From NCBI GenBank assembly GCA_030065055.1, contig JASJDS010000021.1:1-35331 (forward strand): 35,331 nt of DNA. The letters run 5' to 3'. The notes under the pieces are model-generated. The model was not told the origin of the DNA. It made no database searches and saw only the letters and a list, made by a program, of their open reading frames with translations. The translations under genes and the position numbers were made by a program. Source of the DNA: Calothrix sp. MO_192.B10. Lineage in GTDB: Bacteria > Cyanobacteriota > Cyanobacteriia > Cyanobacteriales > Nostocaceae. Position 1 is the first letter of the stretch. Each line of letters opens with the position of its first letter. Below, one piece after another: positions 24,323 to 32,498 of the stretch.

Positions 24323-25096
24323 ATGAAAGCAGTTATTCTGGCAGGTGGACTAGGTACGCGTATCAGTGAAGAAACCTCTGTAAGACCAAAGCCAATGGTA
24401 AATATTGGTGGTAAACCAATACTGTGGCACATTATGAAGATTTACTCTAGTCATGGCGTAAATGATTTTATCATTTGTTGTGGTTACAAAGGTAACGTAA
24501 TTAAGGAATATTTTGCTAATTATTTCTTATACATGTCAGATATTACTTTTGATATGCGGTTTAATCAAATGAATGTCCATTCTGGCTATGCAGAACCTTG
24601 GCGCGTTACCTTAGTTGACACTGGTGAAAATACCATGACTGGAGGTAGGCTAAAACGAATCCAAGAACATATTGGTAATGAAACTTTTTGCTTTACTTAT
24701 GGCGATGGTGTAAGTAATATTAATATCACTGAAATTATTGAATTTCATCAACAGCAAAAGACATTAGCAACCCTGACAGCAGTCCAACCGCCAGGACGTT
24801 TTGGAGCCATTCTTTTAGAAAATGAGCAAACAAAAATTACCTCTTTTCGGGAAAAACCCCAAGGTGATGGTGCTTGGATTAATGGGGGCTATTTTGTCCT
24901 GGAACCAGAAGTAATCGATTTGATTGCGGATGATACTACGGTTTGGGAAAAAGAACCCCTGGAAAAGTTAGCTGATATGCAACAGCTATCTGCTTATAAA
25001 CATCAAGGCTTCTGGCAGCCTATGGACACTTTACGGGATAAAAATCATTTGGAAGAGCTATGGAAAGATAATCAGGCTCCTTGGAAGGTATGGTAG
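24323..25096 (+). CDS. rfbF: Glucose-1-phosphate cytidylyltransferase
   Basis: Makes CDP-glucose from CTP and glucose-1-phosphate, the first step of CDP-deoxysugar routes for surface polysaccharides. 257 aa, the normal length. [25 protein letters not shown] (1-25) is the nucleotidyltransferase signature with the catalytic GGxGTR and the Lys of RPKPM; FICCGYKG-like (FIICCGYKG), [13 protein letters not shown] (metal Asp) and [12 protein letters not shown] follow. First gene of a + strand group with lhgO and an SDR epimerase. The expected partner CDP-glucose 4,6-dehydratase (rfbG) is not adjacent. Confidence 0.93.
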   Translation: MKAVILAGGLGTRISEETSVRPKPMVNIGGKPILWHIMKIYSSHGVNDFIICCGYKGNVIKEYFANYFLYMSDITFDMRFNQMNVHSGYAEPWRVTLVDTGENTMTGGRLKRIQEHIGNETFCFTYGDGVSNINITEIIEFHQQQKTLATLTAVQPPGRFGAILLENEQTKITSFREKPQGDGAWINGGYFVLEPEVIDLIADDTTVWEKEPLEKLADMQQLSAYKHQGFWQPMDTLRDKNHLEELWKDNQAPWKVW

Positions 25097-25155
25097 ATTA
25101 TAGGGTTTAGTATCAAAGCATACTCAATTGACAACTTGAAGGAGCAACAAACGCC

Positions 25156-26370
25156 ATGTATGATTTTGCAATTATCGGAGGAGGAATAGTCGGACTTTCC
25201 ACAGGAATGGCTATCACTCAACGCTATCCTCATGCCAAGATTTTAGTCTTGGAAAAAGAAAGTCATTGGGCTTTTCACCAAACTGGTAACAATAGTGGTG
25301 TGATTCACTCCGGTATCTACTATAAGCCAGGGAGTTTTAAAGCGAAATTTTGCCGGGATGGCTGTCGCTCTATGGTAGAGTTTTGTCAAGAGCATGGCAT
25401 TGATTATGAGGTTTGTGGGAAAGTAATCGTTGCTACTAACGAGCAAGAATTACCCCGGTTAGAAAACCTATTTAAGCGTGGCTTGGAAAATGGCATCCAA
25501 GTTAAGCGTATTAGCCCAGAGGAAGTAAAAGAGATTGAACCCCATGTCCGTTGCGTCGGGGGAATTCAAGTATTTTCCACTGGTATTGCCAATTACAAGC
25601 AAGTTTGCCTCAAATATGCTGAGTTGATTCAGCAGCAAGGGGGAGAACTGCGGCTCAATACCAAGGTGGAGAAAATTATTTCTCAGGGAAATCATCAAGT
25701 ACTAGAAACAAATAATGGTAGTTTTGCTACCCGTTTTGTAATTAATTGTGCTGGATTGTATAGCGATCGCATCGCGAAACTTGGTAAAGTTGATCCACAA
25801 GCGAAAATAGTACCTTTCCGGGGAGAATATTACGAACTGACTCCAGAGAAACGCTATCTGGTAAAAGGGTTGATTTACCCGGTTCCCAATCCCGAATTTC
25901 CATTTTTAGGGGTTCACTTTACCCGCATGATTGATGGTAGCGTCCATGCCGGACCTAATGCCGTCCTCAGCTTGAAGCGGGAAGGATACAAAAAAACCGA
26001 CTTTGATTTACGTGATTTTGCTGAGGTAATGACCTATCCCGGCTTTTGGAAATTAGCAGCAAAACACGCCGATGAAGGCATTCAAGAAATTATTCGTTCT
26101 TTTAGCAAAGCAGCCTTTACCAGAAGTCTGCAACAGCTAATTCCGGAAGTGCAAGCGGAGGACTTAGTACCTACCCATGCAGGGGTTCGCGCTCAAGCTT
26201 TGATGGGTGACGGCAAATTAGTGGACGACTTTTTGATTATTCATGGGGATAATTCCGTCCATGTATGCAATGCACCTTCCCCAGCAGCCACATCTTCCAT
26301 TGAAATTGGCAAAGCAATTGTTGCCCAAATTCCTCACCAGTCGCATCTATCACCAACCACCATTCCCTAG
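25156..26370 (+). CDS. lhgO: L-2-hydroxyglutarate oxidase (FAD-dependent)
   Basis: 404 aa. The N-terminal FAD Rossmann motif IIGGGIVGLSTG (6-17) is followed by LVLEKE, HQTGNNSGVIHSGIYYKPGSFKA (LhgO hallmark with the flavin-linking HSGxYY), GIANYKQVC, and a C-terminal THAGVRAQALMGDG...VCNAPSPAATSSIEIG. It oxidises L-2-hydroxyglutarate to 2-oxoglutarate at the membrane; related sugar or hydroxyacid oxidation cannot be excluded. AAGGAGC lies 12 bases before the ATG. It sits between rfbF and an epimerase, 59 and 12 bases away, an odd setting for a repair or respiratory enzyme, suggesting a role tied to the glycan precursor pathway. Confidence 0.88.
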   Translation: MYDFAIIGGGIVGLSTGMAITQRYPHAKILVLEKESHWAFHQTGNNSGVIHSGIYYKPGSFKAKFCRDGCRSMVEFCQEHGIDYEVCGKVIVATNEQELPRLENLFKRGLENGIQVKRISPEEVKEIEPHVRCVGGIQVFSTGIANYKQVCLKYAELIQQQGGELRLNTKVEKIISQGNHQVLETNNGSFATRFVINCAGLYSDRIAKLGKVDPQAKIVPFRGEYYELTPEKRYLVKGLIYPVPNPEFPFLGVHFTRMIDGSVHAGPNAVLSLKREGYKKTDFDLRDFAEVMTYPGFWKLAAKHADEGIQEIIRSFSKAAFTRSLQQLIPEVQAEDLVPTHAGVRAQALMGDGKLVDDFLIIHGDNSVHVCNAPSPAATSSIEIGKAIVAQIPHQSHLSPTTIP

Positions 26371-26382
26371 GATAGAATAAAT

Positions 26383-27405
26383 ATGAAAGTACTGGTAACT
26401 GGAACAGAAGGTTATCTCGGTTGTTTATTACCCCCTTTATTAGTAGAGCGGGGACATGAAGTTATCGGTATAGATACTGGCTTTTATAAAGTTGGCTGGT
26501 TATATAACGGTACTGCGGTGACAGCCAAAACCTTAAATAAAGATATCCGCCATATTAATCCAGAAGATTTGCAAGGTGTAGAAGCAATCGTGCATATGGC
26601 GGAATTATCCAACGATCCTACGGGACAACTAGCACCCCAGATTACCTACGAAATTAACCACCAAGGCTCAGTCAGGCTGGCTCAACTTGCCAAACAAGTG
26701 GGGGTACGACGCTTTATCTATATGTCATCCTGTAGCGTTTACGGCGTAGCTACTGAGGGGGATGTCACAGAAACATCCCCCGTCAACCCCCAAACAGCAT
26801 ATGCCGAGTGCAAAACCTTGGTAGAAAGAGATGTCCAACCCTTAGCCGATGATGACTTCTCCCCCACCTTCATGCGGAATGCCACAGCCTTTGGTGCATC
26901 TCCGAGAATGCGCTTTGACATTGTCTTAAACAACCTAGCGGGGTTGGCGTGGACCACCAAACAAATTAAAATGACCAGTGATGGTACACCCTGGCGACCC
27001 TTAGTTCATGGCTTGGATATTTGTAAAGCGATCGCTTGTGCTTTAGAAGCGCCCCGCGATATAATTCATAATCAAATCTTCAATGTGGGGGATACAGCAA
27101 ATAACTACCGGGTAAAGGAAATAGCAGAAATCATTGCGGATATCTTCCCAGATTGTCAGTTAAGCTTTGGAGATAATGGTGCTGACAACCGCAGCTATAG
27201 AGTTTCTTTTGAAAAGATTAATACCATACTTCCCGGTTTTAAATGTGATTGGAATGCCCAACAAGGTGCTCAACAATTATTTGATGTGTTTAGTCATATT
27301 GATATGAGCGCAGATACTTTCATGTTTCGAGGTTTTACCCGTCTCAAGCAATTAGAATACCTAATTCGTACCCAGCAAATTGACCAAAGTTTCTTCTGGA
27401 AATAA
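26383..27405 (+). CDS. NAD-dependent sugar epimerase/dehydratase (extended SDR)
   Basis: 340 aa. MKVLVTGTEGYLG gives the TGxxGxxG NAD motif; IVHMAELSNDP, SSCSVYG (catalytic Ser) and YAECK (YxxxK) follow, then RNATAFGASPRMRFDIVLNNL and WRPLVHGLDICKAI in the sugar-binding half. The family converts nucleotide sugars (4-epimerase, 4,6-dehydratase or reductase). Next to rfbF, a CDP-sugar is the likely substrate, but it does not look like RfbG itself. The gene begins 12 bases after lhgO, so the two are co-transcribed. Confidence 0.85.
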   Translation: MKVLVTGTEGYLGCLLPPLLVERGHEVIGIDTGFYKVGWLYNGTAVTAKTLNKDIRHINPEDLQGVEAIVHMAELSNDPTGQLAPQITYEINHQGSVRLAQLAKQVGVRRFIYMSSCSVYGVATEGDVTETSPVNPQTAYAECKTLVERDVQPLADDDFSPTFMRNATAFGASPRMRFDIVLNNLAGLAWTTKQIKMTSDGTPWRPLVHGLDICKAIACALEAPRDIIHNQIFNVGDTANNYRVKEIAEIIADIFPDCQLSFGDNGADNRSYRVSFEKINTILPGFKCDWNAQQGAQQLFDVFSHIDMSADTFMFRGFTRLKQLEYLIRTQQIDQSFFWK

Positions 27406-27425
27406 GGTATTTATTCAGATTTTTG

Positions 27426-27458
27426 AGATCCCCGACTTCTCAAAGAAGTCGGGGATCT
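27426..27458. terminator. Perfect 15-bp hairpin after the epimerase gene
   Basis: AGATCCCCGACTTCT and its exact reverse complement with a CAA loop lie 20 bases past the stop. There is no T-tract. The AGTCGGGGATCT palindrome is familiar as a dispersed repeat in cyanobacterial intergenic DNA, so it could terminate or stabilise the upstream mRNA or be only a repeat. Confidence 0.5.
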
Positions 27459-27508
27459 GAACACCGTGAATTATATTGCTGTACATTTTTCAGACATCCT
27501 CTTCATAA

Positions 27509-28465
27509 ATGACTAGATTACTCACAATTGCTATTCCTACTTATAATCGCGCCCAATTACTCGATAAACAATTAGCATGGCTAGCTCAAGCCATTCAAGG
27601 ATTTGAATCAGAATGTGAAATTATTATTTCTGATAATCGTTCATCCGATAATACCCAAGAAATTATTCATAAATGGCAACTACATTTTATGAATAATGTA
27701 CCTTTCCACAATAATAGAAATCACGCCAATCTGGGGGTGATGAGAAACATTGCCCATTGTATTAATACTGCTAACAGTAAATATTTATGGATGATTGGAG
27801 ATGACGATCCAATTCAAAATAGAACCTTAGCTTATGTAATTAATCAACTCAAGCAACATCAGGAATTATCTCTACTAACTCTTAACTTTGCTTGTCGTTA
27901 TCAACCAACCGGGAAAATAATTTATGACCGTTGTTTTGCCATTGAAAAAGAAGAAGTCAACCCTGATGGAAAAGCAGTCTTCCAACATTGTTTAGCAGAA
28001 AACCATTCTGGAATCGGATTTTTAAGTGCCCAGGTATATCGCACCAAAATTATCCAAAATGCTTTAGCAAATTGGTCAGAAAGTGTGAATAATATGGAAG
28101 CACAAGTATATTGGGTAGGGTACTGTGCAGCCCACGGTAGCGTCAAAGTGACTCAAGATGTTTACCTAGAAAGTGCTTTTGGTAGTAGTTATTGGATGAA
28201 AGAGCCAAAAGTTTTATTCAAGATGCAATATATTGATTTACCAACTATCTATGCCAAAATAGAAGAGATTGGATACCCCAGTAAATATTGTCGAAATTTG
28301 ATTTTAAAACACTTTACCCACAATAACTGGAAAGTATTTTTTGGTGCTTTGAGAAGATGGCCTATCATTGCAATTAATACTATTATTCCTTATTTAGTTT
28401 TGGTAGTTACCTCTGTTTGGGAAATATTCTTATCACCCAAACCCATAGAATCTAGAACCCATTAA
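27509..28465 (+). CDS. Family 2 glycosyltransferase
   Basis: 318 aa. GT-A fold: LTIAIPTYNRAQLLDKQL (5-22), EIIISDNRSSDNTQEI (37-52), NLGVMRNIAHCI, and the metal/nucleotide DxD in WMIGDDDP. A C-terminal hydrophobic stretch (IIAINTIIPYLVLVVTSVWEIF) suggests peripheral or single-helix membrane attachment. It would add one sugar to an exopolysaccharide or glycolipid. It lies 103 bases after the epimerase with an intervening hairpin, so it may be separately expressed. Donor and acceptor are unknown. Confidence 0.88.
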   Translation: MTRLLTIAIPTYNRAQLLDKQLAWLAQAIQGFESECEIIISDNRSSDNTQEIIHKWQLHFMNNVPFHNNRNHANLGVMRNIAHCINTANSKYLWMIGDDDPIQNRTLAYVINQLKQHQELSLLTLNFACRYQPTGKIIYDRCFAIEKEEVNPDGKAVFQHCLAENHSGIGFLSAQVYRTKIIQNALANWSESVNNMEAQVYWVGYCAAHGSVKVTQDVYLESAFGSSYWMKEPKVLFKMQYIDLPTIYAKIEEIGYPSKYCRNLILKHFTHNNWKVFFGALRRWPIIAINTIIPYLVLVVTSVWEIFLSPKPIESRTH

Positions 28466-28516
28466 GGAAGGTAGATTAAATAGCCCTTTTTTGTCACTCT
28501 AGAAAAAGAAAAATTA

Positions 28517-28599
28517 ATGTAGGTTGGGTGGAACGGAGTGAAACCCAACAATACCAATTTCTTCGGGTGTTGGGTTTCGTTCCTCAACCCAACCTACAT
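28517..28599. repeat. Long palindromic repeat between convergent genes
   Basis: ATGTAGGTTGGGT...GAAACCCAACA pairs with TGTTGGGTTTC...AACCCAACCTACAT across a loop of about 17 bases. It belongs to the TGTAGGTTGGGTT-type repeats common in cyanobacterial intergenic DNA and may end transcription from both sides. Confidence 0.65.
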
Positions 28600-28647
28600 C
28601 TTCGTGGTAACACACCCTACGTGTTTTTCAAAAATCAAATAGTAATC

Positions 28648-29694
28648 CTATATTTTCTCAGTAGTACTAAAAAATAAATCACTCCATTGCAAATCTGGAC
28701 GATAATTCCGTAATTGAAAGCCTAGCTTACTAGCAGTTAATCTGAGCCATCCACGGGTACTGGGTAAACCCCATAATGCCAACCTTCTTTGTCTGAGAAC
28801 AGCTGCCAGGGAAAATGGTTCTACAGACTTGGCTACTGACGCTAAACATTCGGGAATTTTTTCACCAAACTCCTGTTCTAAGAAGCGGATTGTACGCAGT
28901 AGAGAAATGAAATGCTTCTTATCTGGCATAAGTTGCTCAATTCGCTCAGGTTCCAGCAATGCTCCCCACTTACGTAGAACAAATGCTATATCCATAATCC
29001 AACATAGCATGGGGCCAGTCTCTGGGAGATGTCCATCCAAATGGACGCTTAGATGAACTAACATCGCATTTGGTTCCAGCACTGGTAAGAATGAGGCTTT
29101 TGTATGCTGTGGCTTGAGCTTAGTTGTCAAGTTCATCGACTCTTTGCCTTCAAATAAGCGCACGCGATGGTGAACATCACACACTACCCCCATGGGGTTG
29201 ACAAAGTACACAGCGTCTTCTGTATCTTTGTCGTGTTGTGCTTGAAATCCCAATGATTTAAAAGCTGCACTTACCTCTTCCATCTCATCTGCTGGGATGG
29301 CAAAGTCAATATCCTCCATTATTCGCGTACCTGGGGCAGGATAAAAACTGTCAGCCAGTACTACTCCTTTCCATAGTATGGGGTGGAGATTACGCTCCTC
29401 CATAGCCTTCAGAAGAGCATCCAGTGTCAGCAGTAAGAAGCTATTCATCACCCGCGTCTTGCCATATTCAGCTTGCATCTTGTCAAGAATGGAAGACGGT
29501 ACAGCATCTGTCAAACCGTGGGCTTGTAAGGAAAAAAAGACTAAAGGAACTAGTCGGTGAAGCCTCAGTGTTTCTAGAGTAAATTCCCACTCTGATTGGG
29601 TAGCATCACTGAGTTTTTTCCTAGCGTTGACAGAGCAGTCAGATGCAATTGTTGCTAGGGATGTGTAGAGTAAAGTATGAAACAAAGTAGTCAT
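28648..29694 (-). CDS. Nucleotidyltransferase-family protein of the lasso-peptide cluster
   Basis: 348 aa. LHRLVPLVFFSLQAHG, then HPILWKGVVLADSFYPAPGTR and MEDIDFAIP (metal-binding acidic pair) and a CDVHHRV segment are the features of the large nucleotidyltransferase family (PF14907-like) found beside lasso and other RiPP clusters, including the paeninodin type with a kinase. It may add a nucleotidyl or similar group to the peptide, or modify the phosphate placed by the kinase; its role is not established here. Last gene of the cluster, separated from the methyltransferase by 224 bases with repeats, so it may have its own promoter. Confidence 0.72.
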   Translation of the reverse strand: MTTLFHTLLYTSLATIASDCSVNARKKLSDATQSEWEFTLETLRLHRLVPLVFFSLQAHGLTDAVPSSILDKMQAEYGKTRVMNSFLLLTLDALLKAMEERNLHPILWKGVVLADSFYPAPGTRIMEDIDFAIPADEMEEVSAAFKSLGFQAQHDKDTEDAVYFVNPMGVVCDVHHRVRLFEGKESMNLTTKLKPQHTKASFLPVLEPNAMLVHLSVHLDGHLPETGPMLCWIMDIAFVLRKWGALLEPERIEQLMPDKKHFISLLRTIRFLEQEFGEKIPECLASVAKSVEPFSLAAVLRQRRLALWGLPSTRGWLRLTASKLGFQLRNYRPDLQWSDLFFSTTEKI

Positions 29695-29918
29695 TTCAGT
29701 TATCAGTTATCAGTTATCAGTTAGCCTCCTGCACCATGAGCTACGCTACCAGTGAGAAGTTGCGGTGGACGGGTTCCCCGGCATAAGCAAACTTCGGTCT
29801 TCCCCATCGATAAATCGAGGGGCAAGGGTACGGGAAAAAATTGTGAATGAAGCATTAAGAATGCAGAACGGGAAATTTTCTAAATTCTAAATTCTAAATT
29901 AATATTTGGTCATATTAA
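29695..29918. repeat. Repeat-rich gap between the nucleotidyltransferase and methyltransferase genes
   Basis: Tandem TTATCAG heptamers (29699-29725) abut the nucleotidyltransferase start; TTCTAAA heptamers occur at 29878-29899. Between them is GC-richer dispersed repeat sequence. No ORF. Confidence 0.5.
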
Positions 29919-30761
29919 TTATATGGCGACAATTTGAGGTGATTTAAGCTCCGATTTTAGGGATAAATTGGGATTAGCAATACCAACTGCATGTCCATAT
30001 TCATTTGTAGAATACATTTCTAGTTCAAATCCTCCGGCTTTTAATTCCGTAGCAATTTCCTCTTTTGTAAAATGGTGAACATAATTAGGAACTAAATCAT
30101 CTCCAAACTCTAAAAAATCTCTCCTGAGAATCCGTCTGATAACATTCCCAATTTTTACAACTACTTGGAAATAGCCCTGAGAATCAGAATTATCAAAGAA
30201 AGAAATAAGTATGGGAGAATTATCTTTTGCCTGACTGTGTAATTTTTTCAGAAAATTAATTCTATTTTCTCTTCCTTGAATTAACATATAAGCACCCCAA
30301 CCAACTATGATTCCATCATATTGTTTGTGATTATCTGGACATTCATCTCGAGGAACTAATTGTACATTTGCAGGTAATCCTTCTTTCTCAAGTAGTTTAT
30401 TAGCAAAATCAACTAGTTGAGGGTTACATTCAAAACCATCAACTTCATATCCTAAGATACGTAGTGCTAATACTTCTCTTCCGCCACCAACACCTGCAAC
30501 TAATAAACTATTGCACTGCTGAAAGTATTTGTTTAATATCTTTGTTTCCCAATGCCATAAACCTCCCCGATTATATTCTTCATTGCGATATTGTTGAGTG
30601 TTGTCGTAATACAATTGATCTATAGAGTGTAGACTATCTCTTCTTAAGATTCCCAGCCAAAATCCTATAAAACAAGCATTAATCAATAAAACAATTTTTC
30701 TTAATAATTTTCGAGAATAAATATAAAATTTTAATTCCAGAGGATAATTTTGTTTATTCAT
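29919..30761 (-). CDS. Class I SAM-dependent methyltransferase
   Basis: 280 aa. LLVAGVGGGREVLALRILGYEVDGFECNP (about 81-109) contains SAM motif I (V-x-G-x-G-x-G-R) and the acidic residue after beta 2; YDGIIVGWGAYML is motif II and the C-terminal HHFTKEEIATELKAGGFELE the usual late strand. An N-terminal hydrophobic stretch (KIVLLINACFIGFWLG) may be a membrane helix. It lies between the kinase and nucleotidyltransferase genes on the same strand, so peptide methylation is possible (C-terminal methylation is known in lassomycin), but the gap on each side (about 180-220 bases) makes membership uncertain. Confidence 0.75.
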   Translation of the reverse strand: MNKQNYPLELKFYIYSRKLLRKIVLLINACFIGFWLGILRRDSLHSIDQLYYDNTQQYRNEEYNRGGLWHWETKILNKYFQQCNSLLVAGVGGGREVLALRILGYEVDGFECNPQLVDFANKLLEKEGLPANVQLVPRDECPDNHKQYDGIIVGWGAYMLIQGRENRINFLKKLHSQAKDNSPILISFFDNSDSQGYFQVVVKIGNVIRRILRRDFLEFGDDLVPNYVHHFTKEEIATELKAGGFELEMYSTNEYGHAVGIANPNLSLKSELKSPQIVAI

Positions 30762-30838
30762 AAATATATATATGACAATTGTTTGGGGAAAAGTTTTTTA
30801 ATTATTATTTTATCTAGTGAATAAAAAATAAATTACTC

Positions 30839-30941
30839 ATACCAATTCTATGTAAAATTGCGCCAAATAGATTTCCTAGAGACGTTGCAGTGCAACGTCT
30901 CTACAATTAATATAAATTGTATCTTCATACAGAAATGGTAT
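30839..30941. repeat. Small MITE-like element with a central perfect palindrome
   Basis: ATACCAATTCT (30839-30849) and AGAAATGGTAT (30931-30941) are inverted repeats with one mismatch. In the centre, TAGAGACGTTGCA pairs perfectly with TGCAACGTCTCTA (30877-30903). The right end touches the stop codon of the kinase gene. Confidence 0.5.
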
Positions 30942-31855
30942 CAAATCTTTACAGTCATGCGATCGCCACTGGCAATGTGTTCTTCTACTATTTTGATTAA
31001 ATCAGGTAACTGTGCTAAATTTCGAGGTCGTTTCAGACGGTAGAGAGTACATTTATTGGCAAGGGTTGTACACTGAAAAAAGTGCTGCGCGTCTGGTGCA
31101 TGAAATAATGTTGCAGGACGGGAGTGACGAGATAATTCAACTACCGCTTCCTGAACTTGGAGGGGTTCAATACTAAATTCTGGGCTAGAAGTAAGTACGT
31201 AAATGCGCTGAATTGGTAGTGGTGTTTGTAAAAATTCTTGCTTTGGACGATAGCCCCGTTTGTCTACAGATGGATGTACTAATGGTAAAGACTCAAAGTC
31301 ATATCCCAGAGCAGTGGCGACTTCTTGACCTAGTTTAATCTGGGGAAATCCAGGAGCGATCGCAGCTGAACCTTGACTAAATTTTACAGGAGCAACATCA
31401 TCGGTAATTATGTCATATCCGTGGGTATGGAAAGCAGCCGCAGTTGAAGATTTACCCTCACCGGATACTCCCAAGAAAGCAACTGCACCCCCATCAATGT
31501 TTACTACACTGGCATGGAGTACTAGTAACCCTCGTTGGTAGAGTAAAATTCCCATGATAGTGCCAATCAGGTAAAAGCGAAGAAGTTGTTCGGATACATC
31601 CTCTGCTGGCACAATCGCTATTTTACGTCCGCCTTTAACCACAAAAAGTGCGACATCTTTTACATGAAAAAGTGCCTCTTCTCGACTTAGCTTCAGACAC
31701 CAAGGTTCCTCCATAGCAGTTTGTGGCAAATAATCAGTTGGATGGCTGCTGCTTTCTATATTCAGGATGACATCACATCCCCATTCTGCTTCAATAAACT
31801 CTGGTATGGGAATCTCCGACTGAATTCCTAAACCGTAAGCAAAGTATGAAAACAC
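30941..31855 (-). CDS. HPr-kinase-like lasso-peptide kinase
   Basis: 304 aa. LLVLHASVV (110-118), the P-loop GVSGEGKSS (129-137) and IITDDVAPV (149-157) give the HPr kinase/phosphorylase core without the regulatory N-terminal domain; the N-terminal 100 residues are a small distinct domain (YFAYGLGIQSEIPIPEF). Such kinases in lasso clusters (paeninodin type) phosphorylate a C-terminal Ser of the peptide. The precursor here has one Ser in its core, at the penultimate position. It starts about 330 bases downstream of the precursor gene on the same strand, beyond two hairpins. Confidence 0.8.
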   Translation of the reverse strand: MFSYFAYGLGIQSEIPIPEFIEAEWGCDVILNIESSSHPTDYLPQTAMEEPWCLKLSREEALFHVKDVALFVVKGGRKIAIVPAEDVSEQLLRFYLIGTIMGILLYQRGLLVLHASVVNIDGGAVAFLGVSGEGKSSTAAAFHTHGYDIITDDVAPVKFSQGSAAIAPGFPQIKLGQEVATALGYDFESLPLVHPSVDKRGYRPKQEFLQTPLPIQRIYVLTSSPEFSIEPLQVQEAVVELSRHSRPATLFHAPDAQHFFQCTTLANKCTLYRLKRPRNLAQLPDLIKIVEEHIASGDRMTVKI

Positions 31856-32189
31856 TTTTTTACTCCTCGCTTCATCAACAATTGTTAAAAGGCGTATTTA
31901 TCTTGTGAAAAAGACTGATAATATACCTATATAAAAGAACAAATTGCTCACTTATATATACTCTGATGAAAACATCAATTTAGTGAAAAAATGCGAGAAT
32001 AAGAAACCAGGTTTACAAGTGCTAGAAAACCCAAATTTTCCTATTACAAACTAAATAAACCTGGTTTTTGGGATTTATTAATTTGTGTTCTGGGTTTAGA
32101 GAGGTGACAATGCAACCTCTCTAAAAACTTCCTTGGTAGTAAAGCTATATTATCTGAATTGTATTCAGTTATACTTTACAAATTAAACT
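31856..32189. other. Precursor-kinase spacer with two hairpins
   Basis: No ORF. TTTAGAGAGGT (32095-32105) pairs perfectly with ACCTCTCTAAA (32115-32125), 65 bases past the precursor stop. AAACCAGGTTTA (32004-32015) pairs with TAAACCTGGTTT (32056-32067). Either could trim or stabilise the abundant precursor mRNA relative to the downstream enzymes; neither has a T-tract. Confidence 0.5.
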
Positions 32190-32342
32190 CTAGATAGAGC
32201 CAATAGGAACACCCTGAGCAGGAGTGAGACCGGGAACAATCAAGATGACCCCATCAGCATTACCAATGGTTTTGGTCTGTTGAGTTAGATTCTCAACACC
32301 ACCGTAGACTGTCAGTTTGGGTGCATTCCAAGTTTTCTTCAT
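32190..32342 (-). CDS. Lasso-peptide precursor
   Basis: 50 aa. The start is the Met of MKKTW at 32342, supported by AAAGGAAAA about eight bases upstream; an in-frame ATG 33 bases earlier lacks this. The leader WNAPKLTVYGGVENLT has the RRE-binding pattern (Y/W)xxPxLxxxG and a Thr 12 residues after the Pro, the spacing of siamycin-type leaders, where that Thr is -2 of the cut. The core would then be 29 residues, QTKTIGNAD followed by GVILIV...PIGSI, with Asp at position 9 available for an isopeptide ring with the N-terminus. Later Thr-x registers (TK, TI) would put the only Asp at position 6 or 4, outside the lasso range of 7-9. It lies between the cyclase and kinase genes. Confidence 0.75.
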   Translation of the reverse strand: MKKTWNAPKLTVYGGVENLTQQTKTIGNADGVILIVPGLTPAQGVPIGSI

Positions 32343-32498
32343 GTTTGATTTTCCTTTTGTTAAACAACTCTTCAACTAGGTTGAAGGCACTTAAGATATA
32401 GAGTGCTTTAATAAAAATTCACATAATATTAGGTAATGGTAGATACACCCCTGACAATAATTAAAACTTTAATAATAGTGAGTTCGGTTTAATATTAT
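32343..32498 (-). other. Cyclase-precursor spacer, leader of the precursor
   Basis: 156 AT-rich bases. A CTTCAA/TTGAAG stem-loop (32371-32387) lies about 30 bases before the precursor start. A separate promoter is plausible, as precursors are usually expressed above their enzymes, but none was clear. Confidence 0.35.

Noticed and set aside
32190-32270. Core beginning at Gly of GNADGV (after Thr-Ile)
   Set aside because: It fits a Thr at -2 and a Gly at 1 but leaves the only acidic residue at position 4, too close for a lasso ring, and is seven residues out of register with known leaders.
32343-32375. Longer start for the lasso precursor (11 extra residues)
   Set aside because: The internal ATG has the better ribosome site, and leaders of this type begin with MKK(T/S)(W/Y)xxP.
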